In this document: in pieces, positions 1 through 13,129 of the stretch
Layout of the letters: the number at the start of each line of letters is the position of its first letter
How positions within the stretch are numbered: position 1 is the first letter of the stretch
Assembly: GCF_963678635.1 (NCBI RefSeq)
Contig: NC_087071.1
Coordinates: 12,911,088-12,975,087 of the forward strand
Reading direction: 5' to 3'
DNA from: Symsagittifera roscoffensis
Taxonomy: Eukaryota > Xenacoelomorpha > Acoela > Convolutidae
DNA: 64,000 nucleotides
Program-made: the position numbers and the translations under genes
The notes under the pieces: generated by a model
Databases searched by the model: none
Seen by the model: the letters and a program-made list of their open reading frames with translations, nothing else
Told to the model about the DNA's origin: nothing

Positions 1-780
1 CAATTTGTCAACAAGTTTTCAACAAAAAAAACTTTGCGTTTTTTGCATTTGCATTATAAGAAAAGAAGTTTGGTTTTTGCAGAATTTTTTTAAAAAAAAC
101 ATGGAAATAATTGCATCATGCAAAAACATTTTCTCAAAAAATTTCGCAAATTTGTTAAAAAATCTTTACAGTTTAATTGATTCTTTTTCGCATTTTAAAG
201 AAAATTGTTAGAAGATTTTGTTGCACTGTTAAAAATTAAAGTTCAAGAATTTTGTTGTTTTAAGTTTGTTCAGTGGAAATTATATTTTTGCACGTATCCT
301 AATCAAAAAATCAGAAAAACAAGGTAATACTATAGGGAAAAGCACTCAAAGTCATCATCTGTGAAACCTTTGTGACAATAATTTAACAAATTGTTTTTCA
401 GAAAAAAATTTTTTCCTACAAACCCTCTCTCACCTTGGTCTTTCAGAAACAATATCCCATTAAAACCCTTCCCTTCGAACAGGGTCACAAGTTTATTAGT
501 TCAACACTATGACTATGAAGAAAATGAACAAAAAATTCTACCTGAATACAACATAAAAAAGTAACTCAATGCGAATCTAATCCACAAGAAATACAATCAA
601 CAAATATAGTAGCAACACTTTATTCAAAAGCCCGAGCTACATCTTTAACAGAATTTAAATTCACAGCATCATTTTCAGAGAAAAAATACCATTGTTCCTA
701 AGTCTCAAATGGAAAAACAACTAGACTCTATCACGAATCTTTCTTTCAAAGCAATGTAGAATGACTCTAACATAGTAATC
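1..780. other. AT-rich spacer, no gene seen
   Basis: Rich in A and T runs, with short frames only. No start, domain or splice pattern could be supported. It lies directly upstream of the env-like remnants and may be further decayed sequence of the same LTR element, but nothing in it is recognisable. Confidence 0.4.
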
Positions 781-829
781 TTACCAACTGTAAAAACGAG
801 CTCAAACGATTAAAGTTAACCACAAAAAA

Positions 830-2660
830 AAAAGTGGTAAATTTTCAAGCTTTTCGAGGCTCTGCACATCAAGCAAAACTTGATTGATACCAAGGTCATA
901 AAAGATTAGACGATAAATACCCACTCCACGGCGCACACGGAGGATTAATTTATGACCTCCATGATAAAAATTGGATAGCACACATTGAACTAAACAACCC
1001 TTCTAATTGTAAAACAGACACAAAAATTAAAGAATATCAAGAAATAATGTTTTTTGATTAAAAAATCCAATTAGAAAAAGTAAACTAGCACGAAAGTTAA
1101 AAGACGACACCAAAATTTATCGTAGAATACGCCTACCTTGTAAAAATGACCACGGCTTTTGCGATCCAACAACAAAAACACAAGCAACTAATGTTTAGTT
1201 TCCTGAAGACACATGTACCACATTTCAAGTTGCAAAATTCACGCAAGAATGATAGAACTTCATCAGAATTGTTTCATTGAATCAATCCCCTATGTAAAAA
1301 TAAATCCTGATAAAATCCAACAAAACAGAAGTTTTTATAACAATATCGATGGAATAGAAAACAAATTGATACATTTCCAAATGTATCCCGAATCAGAACT
1401 CGCCAGCAATTTTACAACTCCATTTTACAAAACACAATATTCAGAAATTTTTGTCGAACATTAAAATTTTTGAAAAACATAGGAGATACTGGTGGAAAAC
1501 ACTGCCCACAAGATAAAAGCAGCGCACGTTTACAAGAACTATCGCTCTTGAACAATAATTATTTTGGTGCTATCCATTATGACCTTCACTTAGATATGAA
1601 ATTACACCACACAATAAGCAGAATTTTTCAAGAATTGTCACTATCAGAACTAGAAACACTTCATCACTTTTGTGAACAAGAACGAACGCAAATTTTACAA
1701 CCACTTGCACTCGCAGTACTAAAAATAATCTGTACAGGATATTTATTATCAGGCAAAAGATCAGTTTTCATTGATTGTGAAGGAAACTTACTATGTTATT
1801 ACAAATTTAAAAAAAAAAATTTCACCATTGTTTATTTTTGAAGATGAACGATGTTAGAGAAAAAGTCCTATATTCTGAATAAAATTCGTTTTGTCGACAC
1901 ATTTTCTAGACGAACATTTTTTTGGCGTACAGCCCTCCCATGTGGATCTGAACATAGCGACAATATTGTACAGCTTAATCCGGTTTTAGATAAAGACCAT
2001 CTTCTCACCCATTAGACACTTATGCCACCATTTAAAAAAATTCACCAGAAAGTATCAAAACTATTGCTCGTAATCCCAGTATAGATTTTTAATCAATATA
2101 ATTATAATCCAAATCTGTTATACAACATCATATTCGCGCACAACAATTTCAGGAACTCTTTACAAACATGGACACAATCCAAAGACAATCAATGGATCAG
2201 AATTTAAGAAAACTTGCAGAAACTGCGGGATTCCAGACATCTATGCACAAGATATTAGTGGATACTTTAAAGATATAAAAGACTACATTTATTTAAACGG
2301 TGAAAATTACCGTCCACTTCTCGCCTTTCTAGGATGGCCATATCACATCTTAGAAAGATTGACTATCTCATACAAAATACTTAATTTTTTGGATTTCTCT
2401 TCTCATTATATAAAGGATTCTATAACACATGTGCGATACACACACAAGTCAACAATCCAGCCAGTATTATTTGCAGGATTTTTTTTGGTATATTTTCAAT
2501 CTCGATTAATAAATTTTTTTAGACGCTCAAATAAACAAATACAACAAAAAAACTTTCAACCATATCAATTGCATACGATACTCCACATGACAACAAAAAT
2601 GCAGCACCTACTGCACCACAATTACACAATTTACATAATATCCATCCGTTATCTTTAGTA
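830..2660 (+). pseudogene. env-like third ORF of an LTR retroelement, decayed
   Basis: Read on the + strand in shifting frames, this stretch gives long protein-like pieces broken by frameshifts and stops. Pieces are visible at about 860-1060, 1213-1464, 1470-1841, 1850-2070 and 2100-2660. The piece near 1500-1830 contains Cys and His residues and a segment ending in SVFIDCEGN. The last piece has a hydrophobic run (PVLFAGFFLVYF, about 2460-2500) followed by a polar, basic tail, as expected for a membrane anchor and cytoplasmic end. Its place just upstream of a non-coding LTR-like block fits an envelope-type third frame of a metavirus-like element. The env identity is inferred from layout and membrane topology, not from a diagnostic motif. 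It cannot be functional as it stands. Confidence 0.45.
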
Positions 2661-2856
2661 CCACGAAACTATAGAAACACGGCAAAAACAGAGCACATCT
2701 CTACAAGTTATAGCTACCCACAAAACCCAGTTACTCATATAGTAGCTCATCAATCGAATATTCAAGACATTTACAAAACAAATCGTAGAACAGCCACACA
2801 CCACTAATTTCCGTTCTAAGATCAACCAAAACTTAAGCCAACGATGATCCACTAGA

Positions 2857-3520
2857 GTGGATCCCTCAACCGTTCACTCTCTTAGCCATCCAATCTCCAA
2901 CGTTACTTTCCAAACATATCAATCTCTGACCTCACTTCCTCTCCGTTACTATCATTCGTTAATAATTCACCACAAATGGGTTCTGATGATGATTTCACAA
3001 ATACAAATTACTAATACCGTCTCACAATTTAATAATTCCGATAATAACACCCCAGATGACTTTCTGAATTCCGAGACCAGCCCTTCCACTTTTTCACAAA
3101 CCCCGTTCAGTCCACTTCACACCCCAACTCCCGATGAACCTTCCCCAGCTCCTACTTCCTAAACCGACGCAACCCCAGTCCTCTCCCCAATGACATGTGA
3201 CCAACCCGACCCCCTAGCCCCGTCAATGAGTAACTAGAAATTGAGCTTGACAATTTCATCACCTAACAACAACGGCTTCAAAACCCTAACACATCAACAA
3301 TTCATCACTTATCACAATTCATTTCCGCCTCCGAATCCTCCAACTCGGCCTCCATTATTGATGAGCCCACCGAGTATTCAAACGAAAGCATCCCCGACTA
3401 TCTCGACTTTTTTCCCTTCAGAATTTTTAGAATATAGTTTACCATTTTTTCCACAAAATACTTACTATCAGACCGCTAACAACGACCAACGAGCTTACTT
3501 TGACGAATATAGTTTGTGAC
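2857..3520 (+). pseudogene. Pro/Ser/Thr-rich frames after the env-like region
   Basis: Two open frames (2857-3162 and 3241-3519) are rich in Pro, Ser and Thr, with clusters such as TPTPDEPSPAPTS near the end of the first. They follow the env-like remnants and precede the LTR-like block. They could be the end of the same frame or an accessory frame of the element. No domain is recognised, and the gap between them contains stops. Confidence 0.3.
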
Positions 3521-4150
3521 CCACACTCTCGTGGACATCATACTACCACTTCACTAACCCATTAACCTTCTCTTTTTACAATAACCTTGATGACAATGGA
3601 ATATGTCAATCTCGACTACACCACCTAACCACAGCATTGCATGAAAAATAATTCACAACCATAGGACTAACAAATATTAAACAGATTTGTTGCAGAGAAA
3701 GCAAACCGATCCTCATTTAACTACTATAATCACCTCTGCACGATATTTGGAAGATAAAATCTTAGAAGAAGACAAAAAACTAATACCCAACTAACTGAAA
3801 GTTTTTTTTATAAAATCACAATATCTATTTGTCATCAACAGCATGAGCTCCGAGACACCAAAGCTTGTGATTCTTTTTTTAACAAATTTAATCAACTTTC
3901 ACTAACTTTTTCTGACATATCATTTCACCAACTTTTTCACATCATCCGACATAATACGCACTAATTTTTTTAATGGATTTTTTGCCGACGACGACCCTTT
4001 GTAAGGGTAATTAAACAATTAAACTAATAAACTTCAAAGACTTTCAACCCTTCTTTATAAATGTCTCACTTTTCTTTTTTATATTTCACCATTCAATCAT
4101 CTAAAAAAAATTGTAAACTTTTTTTAAAAAACGTTTCAAATTCATCTTAA
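3520..4150. other. 3' non-coding part of the LTR element
   Basis: No frame of note. It lies between the Pro-rich frames and the LTR-like block, so it is probably the untranslated 3' internal region of the element. Confidence 0.3.
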
Positions 4151-5905
4151 CAATTGCAGTATGTAATTGAAGCAGTAAAATTTCCCTTTTTACAGCAGTA
4201 ATTCCATAACGAAAAGTCCCCACGGCCTTAAATTATAAATTTTCTATTTAGCAAGTTCAAACAATTTTCAATTAAATTTAAAAAAACTATCCTTTTCACA
4301 AGACGCTTCTTCTATGAATTTGACTTTTTCACTCGCCCATAAATCGCACACTATTTCCTCAATCGCACAACTCTCCCACGACGAATTGTTAGAAAAATGA
4401 ACTTCAAGTTTTAACTTTCACAGAATATCAACCCAAACTTGTTTTCACACGTTTAAAACTTTCCTTTTCCCCAGTTGGAATTAATTTTATAAAAAGCTAA
4501 GCTAACCAACGCAGCTTACTAAAGTCACAAAACCAAAAACTAATAGCATGACTAAGAAAAAAAGTCCCACGGTACTCAAATCAGATTCAACCCAGAAAGA
4601 ATAAAACTGGATAAATTATTCTTTTGAAAACCACTTTCATGTTTTATTTGAACCAAAAAAACACAAAAAAGTCGATGACAAACCCAAAACAATTAATTAT
4701 AATTTTGAGAAAAGGACACAATCAAAACAAAAAAAGAAAAACATGTAATGAGAATGTAACAAAAGCTTGAATATTTAAAGAGACTCTTCACAAAGAGACC
4801 ATAAAATATATCCCACTTTTGGCCCCCAGCAACCAGAGGGACGACCTGAGCATGCTCTATAGCCGACGTAACCCACCGCGCTACAACCACGCTTTGTGAC
4901 CCACACTCTAATTTAGCTGAGAGTTGCTCTAGTTTGAGCGGCTCTTTAAAAATAACCAAAACAAAAAAATGCTTTTGAAACGAAAATTAAAATAAGTCAT
5001 AACTAAACCTAACTAAGAAGAAGTAAAGATTTTTAGAGCCCAAGGAACGAGCAGCAAAGGAGATGATGACCCGACTACATTCCAACTCTGGAATGGCAAA
5101 TCTATTCGGTTTGCTGCCAAAGTCACTACCCTCAGAGGATTTTAAGTATGGACTCAACATCGCAGCAAAAAACACTCACTGAACCAGACCAATGGCCATC
5201 TGGGTGTTGATCCCACATACCTACCCAAGTCACTTAGCAGTTCACACAGAAAATTCAAAATTCACCCTGCACATAGTCTCGCTCTAAACTTAATGAAATC
5301 GATACATTATTGCATCGATCAAAAGTATTGACACAATCACCCAAGACTACCCACGATCAACGAGACCCATCTTGAAACTTGAGCAAAACAATCTGCTTCC
5401 ATCTTCACGAAAAACTACATCTCTCCCCTCTTCAAGAAGTCACTGCTCAAAGATTCCAAAGAAAACTACGTCACCCGTTCTTCACTACAATAAACATTTA
5501 AAAACTAAAAAAACTCTCTAAAACCCGGATGTGTGGAGTCAGTTCTGAACTAGTATTTCTAAACCAATTATTTTATCGACAAAACTATCACTTTAAAATA
5601 TAACTAACTACTCAATCACAATCCATCTCTTACATTGACACTTAATTATAAGAGCTGAAACTACACGTAGTTTCAGCATCAGAACAAATTCAATAAATCT
5701 TTGAGTACAGTTGTTCTCATTCTGGATAAACTCCGAGAGCTAACTCGTGAAAACCAGTATACACTAGATTTATTGAGACGAGGAGATATAAGAGTATGAT
5801 TAGGATTGGTATTAGACTAAGAGTTTGCAAGAAGCTATCGGGCCGAAAATATGATAGCGTGAAGAACAGACGGTGTATAATATCTGAAATTACTCAATGA
5901 GTACA
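4150..5905 (+). mobile_element. LTR-like block of the env-bearing element (+ orientation)
   Basis: The reverse complement of this block reappears at about 14549-16240. Shared stretches include the segment around 4500-4640 (ending in the GGATAAATTATTCTTTTGAA region), the part around 4830-4950 with GAGCATGCTC and CCCACCGCG-type words, and 5640-5890. The last shared words lie just before ATCTGAAATTACTC at about 5890-5905, which is taken as the outer end. Exact LTR termini with a TG...CA pair and a target duplication were not found. The two copies differ at many sites, so both are old. Confidence 0.5.
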
Positions 5906-5939
5906 AGCCAAAGGTCCCACTTAATGATGTAAAATTCAG

Positions 5940-6140
5940 ACCACGAGATTGATTATATTGCCATTATAATCCGTAATTTTTCGAAAAAAGTATCCGTTAT
6001 TATCGATTATAATCCATTATTTTCGGCAAGAAAATCGATTATTTTTGCCAAGATAATCCATCAAAATCGATTATTTTTAAAATGAAACTCCATTGTAATC
6101 CATTATAAATGATTATAATCCATTTTGTTTAAAGAACAAA
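5940..6140. repeat. ATTATAATCGATTA-type simple repeat
   Basis: Irregular repetition of words such as GATTATAATCCATTAT and AATCGATTAT. The same family recurs near 9200-9310, 17600-17780, 19650-19850, 25310-25450 and 25850-25990, so it is a dispersed AT-rich minisatellite of this genome. Confidence 0.7.
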
Positions 6141-6264
6141 ATTCGATTATTTTTTGCAGAAATTTTGCTATATTTTTGCAGGAAAGTTGCAAATAGTATG
6201 CCATGACTTTTTCTAAAGGCCATGTCTCACAGTTCCGCTCAAGTTTTTAAAAAATTTTTTATTG

Positions 6265-6460
6265 TAGTCTTTGGGGGAGTGGGTTAATAATTGACACCCC
6301 CATGAATTCATCCCCCCTCCAACGAGTTGACCATCTTCCTCCCCCCAGTCCCCCCTCTCTTCAGTGGTGGGGGGATCTGGTATAAGGGGGGGTAAACTAG
6401 TAGGGGGATAGGGGTAAAACTGGGGGGTGTCAATTATTAACCCCCTCCCCCAAAGTCTAC
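6265..6460. repeat. Fold-back element with G-rich arms
   Basis: The left arm (about 6265-6302) and right arm (about 6421-6460) are inverted copies with about two mismatches, both containing GGGTTAATAATTGACACC in one orientation. The loop of about 118 bases is C/G rich. A run of about 19 G follows at 6497-6515. The structure could be a small fold-back transposon or a hairpin-prone sequence. No target duplication is evident. Confidence 0.65.
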
Positions 6461-6599
6461 GCATAGATACTCCCCCATCATCAACCATAGGAATGGCGGG
6501 GGGGGGGGGGGGGGGGGGGTAACGGCTGGCGGTGGGGTTGTGGGGGTGGTGGCTTTTAAACTAGGGGGTGTAAACGGGGGGGGAGGTGTAAGGTAAGGG

Positions 6600-9180
6600 T
6601 TTTAACTGAGATGAATTGCAAAAAAAGTGACAAAAAAACAATAATTTTAACGTAAAATGTATTTTTTATGAAAAAGTAATACGTAGCAACAGCAATAAAC
6701 AAGAGAAGAGGTTACCATAACCTTGAAAAAGGTGTATGGGGCAGCCTTACGCTTAAAGTTTTTCCTTTGAGGACGAGTCAGGCCGGGAAGGGGATTATGA
6801 TAACCGTGAAAACAGCCCGTCAATAATCGACTGTTTTCTTATATTTTTCGAGATTCATGATTTGGAGGAATTGAAGTCAGTTAAGGCGTATGAGTTGATA
6901 GTGATTATACGCTATAAAGTTAGTTTAGCCAACAAAGCTAAGTAGCAAAGTAAGCAATTGGTTAAGTTGCAAAATCGACCAAAACAAACAGAGACTAAGC
7001 GGGTTTTTGAAATGGTACCAATTTTGCAAACCTCCCCAAAACGGAAACTACCGGGGTTAGCTTTATGAAACTCCTTGGGCGGATACTAAAGATGATTTGA
7101 GCTGGGCATACAAAATCCAGACCCCTCAGACCCCCCGGCCCCAAGTGATAACGGTTCCCGGAAGTGCAAATAGCCATATCAGAGTTCAGTAACTAGCGGT
7201 TATAGCGGTAACAGAAATATAGTATGTTATAGACCTAAGTCAGGAAAGCTTAGTGCGATATCTTATGCAAAAAGTCCCCACCTCGGCTTCCGGAAGTCGT
7301 TTCTCGGACCCCACTGAACGCAGGGAGGTAAAAATTTGAGATATCGTAGTTAGTAACGAGGTAAAACAAGTATTATAGTTTGAGCCAAATCCAGCCGTCG
7401 AATCGGAAGTTATTAGCACTTTGGAAAACCATCCCTTAATCTGGAAATAGGCATTTTGCGCAAAATAATGAGCAAGGTCATATTGATTTTAAAGCGGCAA
7501 TAAACTCTACAACTCATCCTCGAAAAAGACCCCTAGTGAGTGAAACCCCTCCAGCGACTTTTCCGGTGTTAATAGGATTTTCCCCGGAAAAGTGATAATG
7601 GACAATATAGATGGGATAACTTGGGAAGTATCAACCGGATATGGATGAAACTTGGCAGATTCTATGGGTTTCTAAATCTGAATGTGGAAGATTGACCTCG
7701 AGTGACCTTCAAATGATCTTTGGGCAATTAGGTCTAAAATTGCATAGAAAACCTTGGGATTAACACCAGAAAGTGGCGTATTTCTTCAACCCCAACCCTT
7801 GGGAATGAGAATCGGTCACCATACTTTTAACTGGGAGGGAACTTACCTATTAGGAAATGAAGCAGAATTTGAAAGAGATATAATTCATAAAATGTATCCT
7901 TGAAGTAGTGGAATTATTTAAAGAACTTGGTAATCATTGAGTTCCACTTAGATCGGAGAATGAGCTATACATAGAAACTCAATCTGATTGAAGAAAAGTA
8001 GTCCCAGAGGAAATTGGCAGTAATAGAAGCATAGCCTGTGAATTCGGACTCCTTTATAACATGAATGGACGAGATATTTACCCAGCTTCCCGGAGATTGC
8101 TTTTTTTCACAATTTGATCCCTTATACGCGAATTACGCTCCCCTGATAGCTAGAAGGTCCGGGGTTTGAATAGGTATAGATTGGATTTTTAGAATCTTGG
8201 ACTGAAAAAACGACCCACAAAAACGATCTTTCCCTGCCCTCGGGAGGTCGGGACATTAATGAGATAATTAAATAAAAACCTTGGAAGATTGGTTAATTAA
8301 ACATAACTCGGTTTGGAGCTGAAATTGGACCTAATATTTGCACAGTTTAGTAAGAGATATCTATAATGAACTTGGGATTTAAGACTAGCGTCGTCAGAGG
8401 AAGAATTCAGTTAAGACGTTGCAAAATGGGTGCCAAAGATAATGTCGGGGCTTGTGGGGACGACATAATCCAAAAATAACTAAAACTCAAATAGACAAAC
8501 TTTATAGAGAATAACAAATAGTCTACCCTTAGGCAGAAAAATGATGGCTACTAGTGAGATTAGTTGGGTTCTCAATAGTTAGAGAGCAGTTGATAAGGAG
8601 TTAGGGACTCTTTGTTTCTCCGAGTTAGAGAATCAGAAATCGCGAAGTTAAGAGATCAGTCAAAGTACCTCAAAGGAATAGTGATCCTTAATTTAGTAGG
8701 TCCTTAATAGTGACACTATTAATTTAGTAGGTCACACTGAGTGTTTATGCGGAATTACTGTAAGTAAATCATTAATTAGGGTTCTCTAGAGAAGAAGAAA
8801 TTGTCAGCTAAGTCAGTTGGGATTCGAAACGCAATTAGGCATTTGTATTGTTTGATCGCGGACCCTTTCCTTTGATTAGAATACTAGATCATATTCGGGC
8901 CGCCTAGAGCCTTCTGCATTTGGACAAAGATTTATCTGAATTTAATTACTACTGGAGTTCTTGCGATCAAGGAGAGTGGGCGAGACAGCCTCAAGAGCAG
9001 CATAAAAAGGGAGCAACTAACAGAATACAGAACAGAATAGTTGCCACCAACTCAACCCTTTCGGAATTGTGGAAAGTAGTTAATCTCGGTTGCCGATCTG
9101 AACTCATTATCAAAGGGATCACTTTGCGGTGCTAGTAGTTTAGAGTGTGTGAACGGACCTAGAAAAGTAATCCCCGAAAT
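6600..9180. other. Unidentified spacer, no supported gene
   Basis: Base composition is less AT-rich than its surroundings and open frames are short (the longest are about 60-71 codons). The word TTAATTTAGTAGGTC occurs twice near 8690-8735. I found no domain, RNA gene or terminal repeat. It may be a heavily decayed element. Confidence 0.35.
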
Positions 9181-9539
9181 CTACAATCTCCGGAAGTATC
9201 TGTTATAATTGGTTATAATCGATTATAATGGATTATTTTGGCATTATTATTAGGATTATAATCCAGTTTTAATGGATTATTATCGATTGTAATGGTTTAT
9301 ATTGACATAAAAAATTATGCTCATAATCAATTTTCAATGAATTATAGCAGATTATTTTGTATTCTTATAGATACTGACCATATTATAACAAATAAATCAA
9401 AAGTTTAAAAAATGATGCAGAAACAGTGATTTGTTTCTAAATCTAAATAGCAAGTCCGTATACGCCTTAGCCCGGAAAGTCCCACATTTCAGATCTAATT
9501 GAATGAATTAACAGAAATTTCAGGAATTTTTTTAAAGTG

Positions 9540-9915
9540 TCAGTTGCGTCGAACACAGTTAAAAACATTTTCTTTTGGTTGAGACGTTCGAAACACCGCC
9601 AATTTCTTCAAATTATAATGGGCTGCGGCGATCATATTTTTCTTGGGCTGACTGCGTTCAAAACTAAAAGGCTTGATTCAAACACTGTCGAACACTTTAT
9701 CCTTTGGTCGATTCAGTCGAAACATAACCAGCTTGGGTCGAGTCGTTCGCAATATCGTTTGCTTGCAGCAAACACAATCGAAGCCATTGTTCTTTAATCA
9801 AGTCTGTCAAAACATATCCAAATTGGTTCGATTCGGTCAAAACATAGCCATTTTTAAATGAAACGGTCAAAACACAGCCGTTTTTGGTCTGTTCGGTTGA
9901 AACGTAAGTCCAACA
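9540..9915. repeat. GGTCRAAACATAGCC-type degenerate tandem array
   Basis: A repeated unit of about 33-36 bases carries a GGTCGATTCRGTCRAAACATARCC core. The best-preserved units are near 9710-9730, 9825-9850 and 9865-9905. The short open frames over it on both strands are by-products of the repeat. Confidence 0.65.
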
Positions 9916-10064
9916 ACTCATTCCGGGCTACAAGAAACTATGATGCTCAATTTTGTTGCATTTTCTGTTATATTTTGTGGCTGCCCAGGCTGAGGTTCTT
10001 GAAAGATGATTTGACAGAAACAGTCGAATAATGTCCGAGTTTCGTTGTAGTTCAGGACTCTTCT

Positions 10065-10262
10065 GCTGATTCCCAATAAAGTCGAACACAAAGTCGAACA
10101 ATGTCCGGTAAAGTCAAACAAAGTCGAACAATGTCCAGTTTAGTCGAACAAAGTCGAAAAAAGTCGAAAACGGACATCGTTCGACTCAAGAAATCGGAAT
10201 CGGACATCGTTCGACTGAAAAAGTCGAAAACAGACATCGTTCGACCTTTTCGGTCGAATCAT
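10065..10262. repeat. GTCGAACAATGTCC / GGACATCGTTCGAC inverted-tandem array
   Basis: The first half contains GTCGAACAAAGTCGAACAATGTCC-type words. The second half contains three copies of the near-complement ACATCGTTCGAC at about 10172, 10204 and 10234. The array can therefore fold on itself. It lies beside the array at 9540-9915 and shares the GTCGAA word, so both may derive from one satellite. Confidence 0.7.
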
Positions 10263-10269
10263 TAGTGGA

Positions 10270-11270
10270 GCCCGGGATGCATACGGATACTCCAATCAGC
10301 TTCAAGTAGTGAAGCTTTCTCTATAAATCTTTGTATAGATACCAATAATGTGTATTCTAGGTCTGGGAAGGATCCAAAACATTGGTTTTGCAATGGTTCG
10401 TTCAGCAGGGATTCCGAACGTATCATGCTTTCAATCATCCGCGCCTTGGCCGAATGTGTTGCAGGATTATCCCCGAAACAACTTTTTAATTTCAAATTAT
10501 TGCCAGATTACCAGATTCTACAAATGTTGAATATAAAAAATTGTTGGAATTTTGAACTTTAGTGATTTTTGCTTCACTCAGACAAGTATTATGTGGTCAT
10601 AAGTTTTTTGAAAAATGAATGCGCTGGTATATAAAAACATTATATCCAGATATCTGTCACTCAGGCTTAGTGATAGAAAAAGTGCTTCTTTCGTATTGTT
10701 TTCAGGCGGTAAATGCACCATGAATTGTAAAAGGCGTACTTGGTTGCCAAAATATTGATCAAAGAATTTGTCTAACCAGGTGCAGTTTTAAATTGCCATG
10801 AAAATCATTTTTAACGCTGATACTTTCTTTCAATTTAAGTTTCAGATAGCCTGTATTCGAATTCGAAAAGTACATTGTTTATAGTTCGACCATTTTGAAC
10901 ATTCATAGCATTATCTATCTTTATAGTATCCCCTTTTTGTTCGTTATACAAGCTTACTTATCTGCCAAGTTCCAAATGGATATTATTTTCTATTTAGTAC
11001 TTTCCCTGGCAACTATCAGGTACTTTTGTGGAATTTGTCATTAAGGGCTTTTATAGTCTTACACAAACTGACACTGGGGATCTTTTTAACTATGTCACCC
11101 CAGTCGAAGAGGGAGGAAACCTCTAAGACTGGGTTAACGATTATAGGCATATACGAATTCATACCATAGGACAAATCCCCCATCGCGGGTAATTGAATAG
11201 GACTGGCATCGGCCCGCTATTTACCAGCTCCAACTATAATTTATTTCCTAAATTACTCAATATACTCACT
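10270..11270. other. Spacer without supported gene
   Basis: Two overlapping short frames (10348-10562 +, 10262-10495 -) occur, but neither shows a domain or conserved exon boundary. No RNA gene was recognised. Confidence 0.3.
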
Positions 11271-11277
11271 TCTAAAC

Positions 11278-12122
11278 TACACGGGTTGACCAAAACTTCT
11301 TTTCATACAATTTCCATATATGAGACACTTCTAAACAATTTCATACAATTCAGAACAATTTCATACAATACGTACAGAAAATTGCATGAAAACTCTATGA
11401 TAAGCCTTTTTCCATTTATGGAAATTGTATGATAGGTGTTTTTCCATAAACCAAAAAGTTCATTTTTTGTTTTTAACATTAAATTTGGAAAAATTTTAGC
11501 TGTGTTTGAAACCGAACACAAGTGACAAAGACCTTGGTTTACTCAAAGCACAAAAGTTTGGACGGTCATGCATTTACAATGCATAGAAAACGACCTGAAT
11601 TGTCTTCGCGCTGTCTTTCACAAATGATATAACAAAGTTAACAAACTTTTAAAAATTTGCGTTTTTCAGCGTTTTTGAAAAAAAAAATTTAAAGCAAAAA
11701 GGAAAAAAAACCAACATTATGTATCAAGGACTACGTTATGCACACAAAAAACTAAATTTTGCATGCAAAAAAAAAATTTTTAGAAAATGTTCGCTGGCTT
11801 ACAAAAATTGGTTTGCGGTTGAAAAAAAAACAAACAAAATTTTGGGGCAAAATCAATTTTTTTTGTGTCGCCATCAAAAAAATGCCAGTCATACAATATA
11901 CCTATATGGTAAATGTATGATAAGTATTTAAAAAAAATTTAAAACTCGGATTTTATCATCAGATTTTTTTATTAGAATCAAACAGCCACAGAAATTAGTT
12001 TATATCTTTTTCCAACCATTTTTCGAAGTTGCATGAAAATTATACGACAAGCAATTTCCCACAAACTTGATGTATGGAATTGTATGATCAGCTTTTTTGG
12101 CGTATGGAGGTCAACCCGGGTA
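11278..12122. mobile_element. Small element with CGGGTTGACC inverted ends
   Basis: The left end TACACGGGTTGACC is matched in inverted form by GGTCAACCCGGGTA at the right. Just inside, both ends carry TCATACAATT and CCATA words in inverted orientation. An internal motif of the TTGTATGATAAGC type recurs near 11392, 11414, 11917, 12030 and 12080. There is no transposase frame, so it is a non-autonomous or fold-back element of about 845 bp. No clear target duplication was seen. Confidence 0.6.
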
Positions 12123-12129
12123 ACAAGAC

Positions 12130-13120
12130 TTAAATGATCGATTGTAACGGACTGTTATATAGGTTTTGTGCAGGTTACATGACAAAAAAATCCCTTACCT
12201 TAAAATCACAAACGAGACGATCCCAGTGAAAAAGATACCATTCCAAAAGATACCTCGTTCTAAAATCGCCCAATCCATAAAATACCATAATCAAACATCA
12301 AACAACCTGAGAATTGAAAATATAGCGGTTAAAATCAAAGAAACGACAAAATTTTTGCTGCACAAATTTTGAATACAAATGACCTTGCTAATCACTTAGC
12401 CTTCAAATTGAAACCCAAACTTCAAAACAGCTTAGATTACAATTGAAAACGAAAAGGGTTTCCAATTAATCAAAAGCAACTTAACCAAATTTGGCCCGAT
12501 ATTCCAGACAACTCAAGTCAGTACAAAATTGAAAATGAGATATTGCAAAATTCTAAAGCTTTGAAATCATTTTCATTGCTAATCACTTGCCATTCTATTT
12601 CATAAAAAAAATTGATTCTCATTTTGATCAAAGGGCCGTCAGGCTCCTACCCCAAACCTAGCGTCCCGTAAATAACTTAAATTGCTCTGTGATCAAATTG
12701 CTGGATCAGACAGCGTTTTTGAATGCGAGTTGTAGTTTTGCGTTTGGGTGTTCTCCGGGAGGGTGCAAGGAGATGTCTATAAAAAGTTGATCAAACACAT
12801 TTAAATTTAGCCGAAATTAGGCAAAAACTAAAACAAAATTTAATAGGTTAAATGGCAAGTGAACGAATTTCTGACTAAAAATTAGTAACTGTGTATAAAC
12901 TAGTTCTCTGTTGAACTTTTTTATTCAGATCACGGTACTTTTTTTTTCGGGGATTGGTTGATAGTACTGCTGGATGCCTTCAAAATATTGAATTTTCGAT
13001 TGGAGGAATCCAATTGAGTTTTTTCAAGAAACTTATATTTCGAGGATTTTTGTACAAGGGATCTTTTGGCACGGTATCTTTTGTCATGGGAGCTTTTAGT
13101 ATGGTAACTTTTGTCCTAAC
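12130..13120. other. Spacer without supported gene
   Basis: AT-rich. The words ACGGTATCTTTTG, ATGGGAGCTTTTAG and ATGGTAACTTTTG near 13070-13110, and AAAAAGATACC-type words near 12225-12255, are related repeats in opposite orientations. No coding evidence. Confidence 0.3.
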
Positions 13121-13129
13121 AATTCTGTG

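Noticed and set aside
6995-7177. 60-codon minus-strand frame in the spacer
   Set aside because: No domain, no splice context and no second copy; its length is expected by chance in less AT-rich DNA.
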